This document shows, in pieces, positions 35,012 to 42,141 of a DNA stretch of 63,962 nucleotides. Every line of letters starts with the position of its first letter. Positions within the stretch are counted from its first letter, which is position 1. Position numbers and translations under genes: made by a program. This DNA comes from CAZRKC01 sp964600665 (GTDB taxonomy: Bacteria; Bacillota; SLNR01), in contig CAZRKC010000011.1 of NCBI GenBank assembly GCA_964600665.1, positions 1 through 63,962 on the forward strand. Reading direction: 5' to 3'. The notes beneath the pieces are model-generated. The model saw nothing but the letters and a program-made list of their open reading frames with translations. It had not been told where the DNA came from and ran no database searches.

Positions 35012-35176
35012 TCATCGAATCCTCAACCGGCCATCTAAGTCAGGCACATGGTCAGCCAGCACCGGCACGTATCGATGCCGCCCTCCGATACATGCGTACC
35101 CGACTTGAGTCGTCACGTTCTCTGGGTAGACAGGATGACCATCAGCCCTGTAGGACCTTGGCAAAGCATGGATCAA
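35012..35176 (-). CDS. Possible 54-aa ORF coupled to the GNAT stop
   Basis: A TTG at 35174-35176 overlaps the TGA of the double-GNAT gene in the pattern TTGA and opens a 54-codon frame whose product contains RYVPVLADHVPDLDGRLRIR. The amino-acid composition looks protein-like, but there is no SD, the frame was already open inside the GNAT gene, and I recognise no family. The only other content of 34989-35172 is unremarkable sequence. Treat as a low-confidence candidate. Confidence 0.22.
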   Translation of the reverse strand: MIHALPRSYRADGHPVYPENVTTQVGYACIGGRHRYVPVLADHVPDLDGRLRIR

Positions 35177-36231
35177 ATATCGATAGGATCCGCGTAAATC
35201 AATCGTCCGGTGGACACCTTTAGATCTGCGACCAGTGGCTTGACCAGCTGGTGCAATCCAACACTGACGGTTAAACTGCCTTTTACCAGGCGATTGAGAT
35301 TGCTTTTGGGATCCAGCGGGAACATGATCACATTTACCTGACGTTCAACGGCAAAATTGTTTAACTGATTGAAGAGCGGCACCAATTGACCCGGATGGTC
35401 CAGATATCCCGGAAGTTCCGGAACACAATACGACCAGTTATTCCCCAGTTCCGGAACCCGAGGCATTGGCATCAACACCCGGAGGACCTTGATCGCAGCC
35501 GATAACATACTCAACTTCCGGCTGAGTCGAATAATGGTGCCGTTGATTGCTTTGCTGTAATCCCAGCACCCCAGGCAACTCACGATTCGTCCACCATCTT
35601 CATATACCATGTAATCCGATTGGTCAAACCCCGGGAGGTTATGGAGAAAACTCAACAAGGTATCAGGCGTATGGGGACCATAAAAGTCATAACCGGAATA
35701 AGTCCGGTTCAGAAGGTCTACGATCTGGGGCAGATCGTCCATTTTCATGGGACGGACCCCTTTTTGAATCCTTCGTTTCTGATAGGGCAACAATGCATGG
35801 ACATTAAAGATCACATCATCTGCATACCCAGCGCGGCGGGTTATTTTGAGAGACGGGATATTATCCTCCAATATCCACACATAGCATGCATCCGCATTCT
35901 GTGACTGAGCATACTGAGTGCAGGTTTCTTCCAACCGTTGTGCAAGCCCTTTCCCTCGATACGCTGGATCCACTGCCAGGCTGTAATGGTAGGCGACCTT
36001 CCGCATCCTTCCATCCATCATGATGTGTTTGATTGCAGATTCCACAGCCCCCACAACACGACCATCCTCTTCTGCGACAAAAGTCTGGAACATGTCATAT
36101 GGTTGAGATCTTGCAAAGAAGTCGGGCGCCCGATCCAGCCGCACCACCAGGTTGGTCCCTTGGGGACAACGGGCTAACAGATCGACCAGGTTGTCATTGT
36201 CAGTTTGTACCGCTTTTCGAATATCTGCCAC
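35173..36231 (-). CDS. Tandem GNAT N-acetyltransferase domain protein
   Basis: A 352-aa protein with two GNAT-type halves. Residues 1-145 carry a complete acetyl-CoA site (HYSLAVDPAYRGKGLAQRLE, then LEDNIPSLKITRRAGY). Residues 155-345 are a degenerate second GNAT fold (RPMKMDDLPQIVDLLNRTYS) without a clear Q/RxxGxG/A loop, probably forming the substrate pocket. The GTG start has GAGGAG nine bases upstream and overlaps the end of a short upstream reading frame. The acceptor molecule is unknown. Confidence 0.85.
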   Translation of the reverse strand: MADIRKAVQTDNDNLVDLLARCPQGTNLVVRLDRAPDFFARSQPYDMFQTFVAEEDGRVVGAVESAIKHIMMDGRMRKVAYHYSLAVDPAYRGKGLAQRLEETCTQYAQSQNADACYVWILEDNIPSLKITRRAGYADDVIFNVHALLPYQKRRIQKGVRPMKMDDLPQIVDLLNRTYSGYDFYGPHTPDTLLSFLHNLPGFDQSDYMVYEDGGRIVSCLGCWDYSKAINGTIIRLSRKLSMLSAAIKVLRVLMPMPRVPELGNNWSYCVPELPGYLDHPGQLVPLFNQLNNFAVERQVNVIMFPLDPKSNLNRLVKGSLTVSVGLHQLVKPLVADLKVSTGRLIYADPIDI

Positions 36232-36298
36232 CTGACACCACTCCTCGAATGATCATGATCGATTTTTCGATATTCTGCAGAATTTCCCTTTTTTTCAT
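36200..36298 (-). CDS. Possible 32-aa leader ORF overlapping the GNAT start
   Basis: An ATG with GGAG nine bases upstream opens MKKREILQNIEKSIMIIRGV and stops 30 bases inside the GNAT gene in another frame. The GNAT SD (GAGGAG) lies within it, so translation of the short frame could open or block the GNAT start. I recognise no homologue. It could be chance. Confidence 0.28.
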   Translation of the reverse strand: MKKREILQNIEKSIMIIRGVVSGGRYSKSGTN

Positions 36299-36350
36299 GT
36301 CGTTCTCCATGATGCAGGTGAGTCTTCAGGATATCCGTATGCATAAAGAG

Positions 36351-36376
36351 ATGCAAGGCCGGATCCGGCCTTGCAT
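36351..36376 (-). terminator. 26-bp perfect palindrome ending the ABC exporter operon
   Basis: ATGCAAGGCCGG and its exact complement around AT form a 26-bp palindrome 5 bases after the 38-aa ORF. On the minus strand it is followed by CTCTTTAT, a weak U tract. It probably separates the exporter operon from the GNAT gene. Confidence 0.65.
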
Positions 36377-36381
36377 TGGCA

Positions 36382-36498
36382 TTATTCGTCGTCCTTTGGT
36401 TCTTCCTTTTTCGTAAGCATCTTTTTAAGAATTCGCATTTTGATCGGAGTGACGATAATCGCCAATACGATCAACAAAATCCAACCCCAAGTTGGCAT
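36382..36498 (-). CDS. 38-aa single-helix membrane peptide after the ABC exporter
   Basis: Behind a strong GGAGGTGAAAAGT stands an ATG opening a 38-aa protein: MPTWGWILLIVLAIIVTPIK forms one membrane helix, then a basic stretch (MRILKKMLTKKEE) and an acidic end (PKDDE). It starts 19 bases after the last permease gene and ends before a palindromic terminator, so it is the fourth gene of the exporter operon. I know no family; it resembles the small membrane subunits that modulate transporters. The ideal SD and membrane-protein composition support it being real. Confidence 0.65.
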   Translation of the reverse strand: MPTWGWILLIVLAIIVTPIKMRILKKMLTKKEEPKDDE

Positions 36499-36517
36499 AC
36501 TTTTCACCTCCAATTTA

Positions 36518-37519
36518 TCATCTCAATCTGATTTTTTTCCGCAAAACCGGAAGCAATATCAGCATAAACACCGTTGTCGTCAAGACGGCAAACAGACATG
36601 ACCGCCAATACCCCAGCCCGTAGGAAGTTTGCAGAAACACATTCTGAAAAATCTGGAACACCCAGTAGTTTGGAAACGGATAAAACAAAAATGTATACCT
36701 AACCGGTGCAAACAAAGACCCGAGCGGGATACCCGTCATAAAAATCATCAACAACTTCACAGCTGCGATGGCAGAAACCTGGCTATCAGTGAGACCACCC
36801 ATGGTCAGCCCAAGCAGGATACCGAGACCGATGGATGCAACACTCCCGATCAATACTCGCAACCAATCTTGCTGGATGCCCAGCATAATTGCGGTGGTGG
36901 CCATGATCAAGCCGATCCCGATTATGAAAATTATGATTCCCCGGGCTGCAATATATTCCTTCAAGGACAGAGGAGACACCGCCATGGCCTGGATCGTTTT
37001 GGATTCCTTCTCTTCAATCATGTTAAACGTAATCAGGATACCTGCAATCAAGATGATACCGAGGACCAACATGCTGGTGGTGATTTCACGAATCTGCTGC
37101 GGGTCCTGTTCAAGACTGATCCGGTTAATGGTCCATTCAGTGTTGGAATCAAACGTTCGATCTAAAATTGCTGCAGCTAGCAGATGCAAATTCCCATGCT
37201 CATTCCCTTCGATAACGATCCGGTATTGCCCTTCTCCCTCAAAAACGATTCCAACGACATCATCACTTTTTCCCACTCGTTGAATCAGATTCGTTTCTGT
37301 GTCGATCGTCTCAACCCGTCCATGGGCGGAAAAAGCATTCATAACGACTGCCTCAGCCCGATTGTCAACAGCAAAAGTAATTGCAGCTTCCTGAACGGAT
37401 GGTAGGAACAAGCGGAAACCAATCGCCATGATCAACGGGGCTAGCACCATATATAACCCGATGTTATCCCGGATTGAATTAAGCAAATCCTGTCGGACAA
37501 ATATCCATATCCGCTTCAT
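36518..37519 (-). CDS. ABC-2 type transporter permease (exporter), second
   Basis: A 333-aa protein of the ABC-2 permease type: one N-terminal helix (LYMVLAPLIMAIGFRLFLP), a large extracellular domain of about 130 residues, then five helices starting with MLVLGIILIAGILITFNMIE and the amphipathic coupling region EEKESKTIQAMAVSPLS. It forms a half of the membrane channel with the neighbouring permease. One base separates the two permease genes. Substrate unknown; drugs, lipids or peptides are typical for this subfamily. Confidence 0.88.
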   Translation of the reverse strand: MKRIWIFVRQDLLNSIRDNIGLYMVLAPLIMAIGFRLFLPSVQEAAITFAVDNRAEAVVMNAFSAHGRVETIDTETNLIQRVGKSDDVVGIVFEGEGQYRIVIEGNEHGNLHLLAAAILDRTFDSNTEWTINRISLEQDPQQIREITTSMLVLGIILIAGILITFNMIEEKESKTIQAMAVSPLSLKEYIAARGIIIFIIGIGLIMATTAIMLGIQQDWLRVLIGSVASIGLGILLGLTMGGLTDSQVSAIAAVKLLMIFMTGIPLGSLFAPVRYTFLFYPFPNYWVFQIFQNVFLQTSYGLGYWRSCLFAVLTTTVFMLILLPVLRKKIRLR

Positions 37520-37520
37520 C

Positions 37521-38561
37521 TTATTGGCCTCCCTTCATCAGCTTTTTCTGCACCGACCAATAAGCTGCCATCATCAAAATGACCGCCTCAACTAATAACA
37601 CCCGGTAGATCGGTATCAGAAATCCAGTTTTCCCTGTTGGAAACAGCAATTCCCGTAGACCGAATAAAGCAGGGTATGCTGGAATCCAAGTCAAATAGGC
37701 TGGTGCAAATGAAGGCGTCATATAAGAAACCATCGGTAATGTGAATAATGCGCTGACAGCAACTGAAACAAAGAGAAACTCGGATAAATTGCTGAAGTAT
37801 ACACTGATGAATAAACCAAAGAATGTCATCAACAAACTCGTGACGATCATGAGAAGGATGACTTGTACCCATGGCACACGGATTCCCATGGTGAATGCCA
37901 ATAAAACGACGGTATATAGGATACCCAGCAAAATCATCACGACGGCTTTTGACCAGATGTATTCCATGACGCCTCCTGGTGAAACCCGGTATGCTTGGAT
38001 ACTCCCCTCTTGCTTTTCCTGAAATACCATCACAGCAACAAACATAAAACCCAGTAAAACTACATCGAACACCAACACCAGTGGAATGAAGCTGAGATTA
38101 AACGGTACTGCAGTAGCTGACGGGCGTAGACTCACGATCCGGTATCGGTCAGATGCCGGGATTCCGTTGGCATTCCGAATCAGTGCGGTTATCTGTGTAT
38201 CCATTACCTTCAAGGTTTTTTCTGACTCTGTCCCCTGATGCAAAATTGTAACAGTTGGATCGGTGAGTTCCCCTTCGACTTTGATCCCAAAAGACTGTCT
38301 TTGTACGACTTCACTCTGCCATACAAGCGGGTCTGTCAGTATCTGGTCCGAAGAGACCCCCATACTCAACAGATATCCAGTCAGGGCCGAATCTGGAGTC
38401 ATATCCAAGTACACCGGATCGACTGTCTGCTGAATTTCAGCAGGCAAGACCCAATGAATCAACAGGATCAATAGCAAAGCCACGATCAAGGTCACATGGG
38501 GAAACCGGCTTCGCATGACGATCAGCACATCCTGACGCAATAAAGACATAAAACGTCTCAT
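37521..38561 (-). CDS. ABC-2 type transporter permease (exporter), first
   Basis: A 346-aa ABC-2 permease, similar in layout to its partner: N-terminal helix (LIVALLLILLIHWVLP), a large outer domain up to about residue 165, the motif FQEKQEGSIQAYRVSPGGVM before a helix bundle, and a final helix near the C-terminus. Its start directly follows the ATPase stop, with the SD inside the ATPase gene. The two permeases are diverged paralogues and would act as a heterodimer. Confidence 0.88.
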   Translation of the reverse strand: MRRFMSLLRQDVLIVMRSRFPHVTLIVALLLILLIHWVLPAEIQQTVDPVYLDMTPDSALTGYLLSMGVSSDQILTDPLVWQSEVVQRQSFGIKVEGELTDPTVTILHQGTESEKTLKVMDTQITALIRNANGIPASDRYRIVSLRPSATAVPFNLSFIPLVLVFDVVLLGFMFVAVMVFQEKQEGSIQAYRVSPGGVMEYIWSKAVVMILLGILYTVVLLAFTMGIRVPWVQVILLMIVTSLLMTFFGLFISVYFSNLSEFLFVSVAVSALFTLPMVSYMTPSFAPAYLTWIPAYPALFGLRELLFPTGKTGFLIPIYRVLLVEAVILMMAAYWSVQKKLMKGGQ

Positions 38562-39419
38562 TTATTGCAACCCCCTACCGGTGAGTTTGATAAAAATCTG
38601 CTCAAGCGTCGCTTCCTGAGAATGAATCATCTGAATCTGACCAGCATTCAAGAGCGAGTTGAGCTTAATGATGTCCTCTTGACGATCAATGAAAATCACT
38701 TCTCGATTGACAACGCCTTCTTTAATATACTCGATCATGACTGATTTCTCTCCATATTGCAGCTTTAAATTCCGGGGGGTATCCATTCCGACCAATACCC
38801 CGTCGTTGATAAAGGCAACCCGGTCGCACAACTCATCGGCAATAGTCATGTTATGGGTCGTCAGAAAAATCGTCGTCCCTTCTGCTTTTTTCTTCATAAT
38901 GATATCTTTGATTCGACTGGCTGTAGTGGGATCCAAACCGGAGGTCGGCTCGTCCAGAAAGAGGATCTCGGGGCGGTTGACGAGGGAACGAGCAAAAACC
39001 AATCGTTGTTTCATCCCTTTAGAATAGGCCGACGCACGCTTATGTGCAGCATCTTTGAGCCCGACCATATCCAGTAATATCATCGGGTCCATAACGGGAA
39101 CATCATAAAGACCAGAAAAATATTTCAAGTTTTCATACCCCGTGAGTTTTGTATACAGGTTGGGTAGTTCAAAGGATACCCCGATCCCATTGAAAAAATG
39201 GTGCCCTTGAGTTGTGATCGGCTGCCCTTTGTATTGAATTTGTCCCCTTTGCAAGGGCAACAGACCGATCATAATATTCTGAACCGTGCTTTTCCCTGCC
39301 CCACTGGGACCGAGAAACCCAAAGATTTCACCTTTGTCGATTGCAAAACTTACATCGGAGACAGCGAAATGTCCTTGTCCGGTATAGTCATGATATAGAT
39401 GGTCAACTTGTATCATCAT
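38562..39419 (-). CDS. ABC exporter ATP-binding protein
   Basis: A 285-aa ATPase: Walker A FLGPSGAGKSTVQNIMIG (about residue 36), Q-loop region, signature ASAYSKGMKQRLVFARSLV, Walker B ILFLDEPTSGLDPTTAS and H-loop LTTHNMTIADELCD. The short C-terminal tail is typical of drug/lipid ABC-2 exporters. It is the first gene of a four-gene operon whose promoter carries two adjacent TetR-type palindromes, so expression is probably inducible by a small molecule. Confidence 0.94.
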   Translation of the reverse strand: MMIQVDHLYHDYTGQGHFAVSDVSFAIDKGEIFGFLGPSGAGKSTVQNIMIGLLPLQRGQIQYKGQPITTQGHHFFNGIGVSFELPNLYTKLTGYENLKYFSGLYDVPVMDPMILLDMVGLKDAAHKRASAYSKGMKQRLVFARSLVNRPEILFLDEPTSGLDPTTASRIKDIIMKKKAEGTTIFLTTHNMTIADELCDRVAFINDGVLVGMDTPRNLKLQYGEKSVMIEYIKEGVVNREVIFIDRQEDIIKLNSLLNAGQIQMIHSQEATLEQIFIKLTGRGLQ

Positions 39420-39445
39420 CAGGACCCCTCCATCGCGAATGGTAT

Positions 39446-39477
39446 ATGACTATTCAGTCATATGACTGCTCAGTCAT
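39446..39477. promoter_or_regulatory. Two abutting 16-bp TetR-type operators
   Basis: ATGACTATTCAGTCAT (39446-39461) and ATGACTGCTCAGTCAT (39462-39477) are both perfect in their 6-bp arms and directly joined. They begin immediately after the -10 of the exporter promoter, ideal for blocking transcription start. The TGACTGA/TCAGTCA half-sites are like those of TetR-family regulators. No TetR gene is in the window. Confidence 0.75.
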
Positions 39478-39506
39478 ATACTACCATGGGTTTTTCATCT
39501 TGTCAA
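39478..39506 (-). promoter_or_regulatory. Promoter of the ABC exporter operon
   Basis: -35 TTGACA (39501-39506) and -10 TAGTAT (39478-39483) are 17 bases apart on the minus strand. Transcription would begin within the operator pair. Confidence 0.78.
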
Positions 39507-39561
39507 TAATGATTTTATGAAAGGGTTACATGATTTCACATGGAATTATGCATTATTGACA
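39501..39561. repeat. 11-bp perfect inverted repeat with 61-bp span
   Basis: TGTCAATAATG (39501-39511) and CATTATTGACA (39551-39561) are exact complements 39 bases apart in the exporter/SRAP divergent region. The left arm contains the exporter -35; the right arm lies 16 bases before the SRAP start. Confidence 0.5.
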
Positions 39562-39577
39562 GGCTGGAGGTGATCAC

Positions 39578-40213
39578 ATGTGTGGGCGTTTTCTTTTGAC
39601 TTATGATATTGAAGCCATTATGGACCATTACCATGTTCCCCCAGGGAAAGTGGTGTATCGCCCGTCACCAGAAATTTACCCTTCTCAAATCATTCCGATC
39701 ATCTATCGTGCAGCATCCGATCATCATCTGGAGATGGTTCAATGGGGGTTTCCCAACCCGTTTAAAAAAGGGTTGATCATCAACGCTAGAGGTGAAACCG
39801 TCGCCGAAAAGCCGATGTTCAAAAAAGCATTCTCAGACTCCCGGTGTTTAATTCCTGCCAATGGTTTTTTTGAATGGAAAAATGAAGGCAAAAGAAAAGT
39901 CAAATATCGGATTACCCATCAGGACGATCGCATCTTTTCCATGGCCGGCATCTATCAGACTTTCTCCGCTCCTGATGGTCATGCACTCACAGCATGTGTG
40001 ATCATTACTACTGATGCAAATCCCAACATGGCAGCGATCCATAATCGTATGCCTGTGATCCTCGATGAAACCGATGAAGCTGAATGGCTCAATTCAAATG
40101 ACCCAAATGGATTGAAAACCCTGCTGAAACCATTTGACCCGGACGGTACGCGTTTATTTATCCGGCCGGACGTCTCAGCAAGTGAATTGAAGGGGTTGTT
40201 TGAAGATGAATAA
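39578..40213 (+). CDS. SRAP/YedK-type DNA-protein crosslink protein
   Basis: A 211-aa SOS response-associated peptidase-fold protein (HMCES/YedK). The catalytic Cys2 is exposed as MCGRF after Met removal, with NARGETVAEKPMF, LIPANGFFEWK (Glu) and ANPNMAAIHNRMPVIL (His). It forms a stable thiazolidine crosslink to abasic sites in single-stranded DNA. The SD GGAGGTGAT precedes the ATG. It overlaps the EamA transporter gene by 8 bases. Confidence 0.95.
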   Translation: MCGRFLLTYDIEAIMDHYHVPPGKVVYRPSPEIYPSQIIPIIYRAASDHHLEMVQWGFPNPFKKGLIINARGETVAEKPMFKKAFSDSRCLIPANGFFEWKNEGKRKVKYRITHQDDRIFSMAGIYQTFSAPDGHALTACVIITTDANPNMAAIHNRMPVILDETDEAEWLNSNDPNGLKTLLKPFDPDGTRLFIRPDVSASELKGLFEDE

Positions 40214-41084
40214 AGGATTCCTGTTTGTTCTAATCTCAGCAGCAGGATATGGATCTGCCTCAATTTTTGCCAAACTGGCATTCAGCGAAGGATTAGATAC
40301 ATTTACACTTCTGACCATTCGCTATACCATTGCGGCATTGATCATGTGGACTTATCTGGGTGTGACACATCAAATCCGTCCAGTCGGCAAGATGGATGGC
40401 TTATTGCTGGTTATCGCGTCGTTGACGGGCAATATCTTGATTCCGATCCTATACTTTCAAGGTCTGCAGCTATTGCCGATTTCGCTATTCGTGATCTTAT
40501 CCTATACCTATCCTGCCTTTGTTGCTGTCATGGCGGTCGTTTTCCTGAAGGAAACCTTGGGACGAAACAAAGGGACTGCGCTTTTACTCACATTGGTCGG
40601 GTGCACCATCATGTACTGGACCCCGGGGTTGACTTACAGCATCCCCGGTGTCGCGCTGGCACTCAGTGCATCGTTTTCCTATTCCATCTACATATTGGGG
40701 ATCGCTCGCTACCTGAGACATATCCCTCCCGCCCTGGCTATGACCTCCACGATTTCTTTTGCGGCACTCATGTTCCTGGCCTATGGACTCATTGCAAACC
40801 GGATCATCCCGCCAACCCCAACTGGCTGGATCCTTCTCGCAGGTCTGGCCCTCTTTTCCACAGCCATTTCCAGCATCACTTTTTTCAGCGGCATCCAATT
40901 GATCGGACCTTCTCGCGCCGCCCTGGTCAGCACGATCGAGCCAGTTTTCACCATTGTCTTGGCTCAAATCGTCTTCCAGGAATTGGTCAGCACGCAGCAG
41001 GCAATCGGCGGCCTGCTGGTCATTATCGCCATTGTTGTCCTGCAGTTAGCTAATTTCCGCAGCCCGGCACCGCCCGTTAAATAA
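40206..41084 (+). CDS. EamA/DMT family transporter (copy 1)
   Basis: A 292-aa ten-helix drug/metabolite transporter with two EamA repeats: NKGFLFVLISAAGYGSASIF at the N-terminus, FVILSYTYPAFVAVMAVVFL ending repeat one, and LIGPSRAALVSTIEPVFTIV in repeat two. ATG 40206 is preferred to TTG 40200 for its spacing from AAGGGG. It probably exports an amino acid or metabolite. Clearly paralogous to the protein at 53479 (shared GSASIFA and ALVSTIEP-type segments). Confidence 0.9.
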   Translation: MNKGFLFVLISAAGYGSASIFAKLAFSEGLDTFTLLTIRYTIAALIMWTYLGVTHQIRPVGKMDGLLLVIASLTGNILIPILYFQGLQLLPISLFVILSYTYPAFVAVMAVVFLKETLGRNKGTALLLTLVGCTIMYWTPGLTYSIPGVALALSASFSYSIYILGIARYLRHIPPALAMTSTISFAALMFLAYGLIANRIIPPTPTGWILLAGLALFSTAISSITFFSGIQLIGPSRAALVSTIEPVFTIVLAQIVFQELVSTQQAIGGLLVIIAIVVLQLANFRSPAPPVK

Positions 41085-41180
41085 CCCCTCCCGCATCCAT
41101 CGTTTTCCGGAATCAAGATTGCACCATATATCGGTTCATCGGATGGCCCATGGTCATATTTGCACCTGATTAAATTGAAA

Positions 41181-41210
41181 ACGGGCGGCCCCCAATATGG
41201 GGCCACCCGT
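41181..41210. terminator. Terminator between EamA and mrfB
   Basis: A 12-bp arm ACGGGCGGCCCC pairs with GGGGCCACCCGT (one mismatch) around CAATAT, followed by GTCTTTCT on the plus strand. It lies between convergent stops. Confidence 0.82.
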
Positions 41211-41223
41211 GTCTTTCTATGCT

Positions 41224-42141
41224 TCATGTTGTTTCCATCAGAATCGGGAACATTTTCTCCATGGCCAACAGATCATCTAAATTGTGGCGGATAATCCCTT
41301 CCAAGAGGGAACCATCTTGAGTTCGAACATAACGGTAATAGGTCTCCGGAATCAAATGTCCCGGCACATCGTCAAGTCGTTCATGGCCCAACACTTGAGA
41401 TTCGATTGTGACCAGACGACAGTCCGGGAGAACGTCTCGGAATTTCCGCCTGGCATGGTAGAGCAGATCCACTTGTTCATGAGGCGAACGATAGAACAAA
41501 CGGTGAGCCACTGTTCGCGCTTCAATATAGGGAATGTCGAAACGCTTCCCGTTATAGCTGACCACCACGCCAAACTGGTTCAACTCTTGGATCAGATGCG
41601 CCAATAACGGTTTTTCCTCATGCAGCCGGCGAGCCAGTAGCAGGCGAGACCGTAAGCGATCCCCCTCCTTAAATAGCAATCCCACTAAAAACAAGGGCTG
41701 TGTCGACCATAGTCCCGTCGTTTCAATATCCAGAAATACAATATCGTCCTGGCGGAAAAAGGGTAGAATATGCTGATCACTGGCCCCCATCCTTCGCATC
41801 ATGCGGATATCCCGTTGCTGAATGCAAGCCATTGCTGTTTCTGCGGTCCCAGCCCATCGTGGGTGTTCCAATAAGTCCTGCAGACATTGATATCCCCCAT
41901 CTTTAAGTTGTCGCTCTGTCACCGGACCAACCCCGTATAGCAACTGCAGGTTTTCTTGGATTATATCCGGTGATAGATCCTGTTTATTCCAGGATATCGG
42001 ATGCGTCTCTTCCATCAGATAAAAAGATCCAAACGCATTGGAAACCTCTCTGCCCGGGATACCGACGAAGGTTGGTCTTGACGTATCACGATTTGATGGC
42101 GAAGGGCGTTTCACCTGAGATAGCCGTTGATACAGACTCAC
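41224..42141 (-). CDS. mrfB: MrfB/YprB-like DEDDh exonuclease
   Basis: A 305-aa RNase H-fold exonuclease. IVFLDIETTGLWSTQPLFLV (about residues 140-159) has the first Asp/Glu pair, VVSYNGKRFDIPYIEAR the second Asp, and HNLDDLLAMEKMFP the last. An N-terminal helical region of about 120 residues precedes the domain. In B. subtilis MrfB works with helicase MrfA in repair of mitomycin C adducts. The start overlaps the helicase stop by 4 bases. Confidence 0.88.
   Translation of the reverse strand: MSLYQRLSQVKRPSPSNRDTSRPTFVGIPGREVSNAFGSFYLMEETHPISWNKQDLSPDIIQENLQLLYGVGPVTERQLKDGGYQCLQDLLEHPRWAGTAETAMACIQQRDIRMMRRMGASDQHILPFFRQDDIVFLDIETTGLWSTQPLFLVGLLFKEGDRLRSRLLLARRLHEEKPLLAHLIQELNQFGVVVSYNGKRFDIPYIEARTVAHRLFYRSPHEQVDLLYHARRKFRDVLPDCRLVTIESQVLGHERLDDVPGHLIPETYYRYVRTQDGSLLEGIIRHNLDDLLAMEKMFPILMETT

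Noticed and set aside
36629..37283. Two long plus-strand frames opposite the ABC-2 permease
   Set aside because: Antisense shadows of a hydrophobic protein; no SD, no promoter and no recognisable domain.
40346..41053. A 235-codon open frame on the plus strand inside the EamA gene
   Set aside because: It lies fully within a well-supported transporter in another frame, has no SD, and its composition (many His, Arg, Ser, Pro) is typical of an out-of-frame reading.
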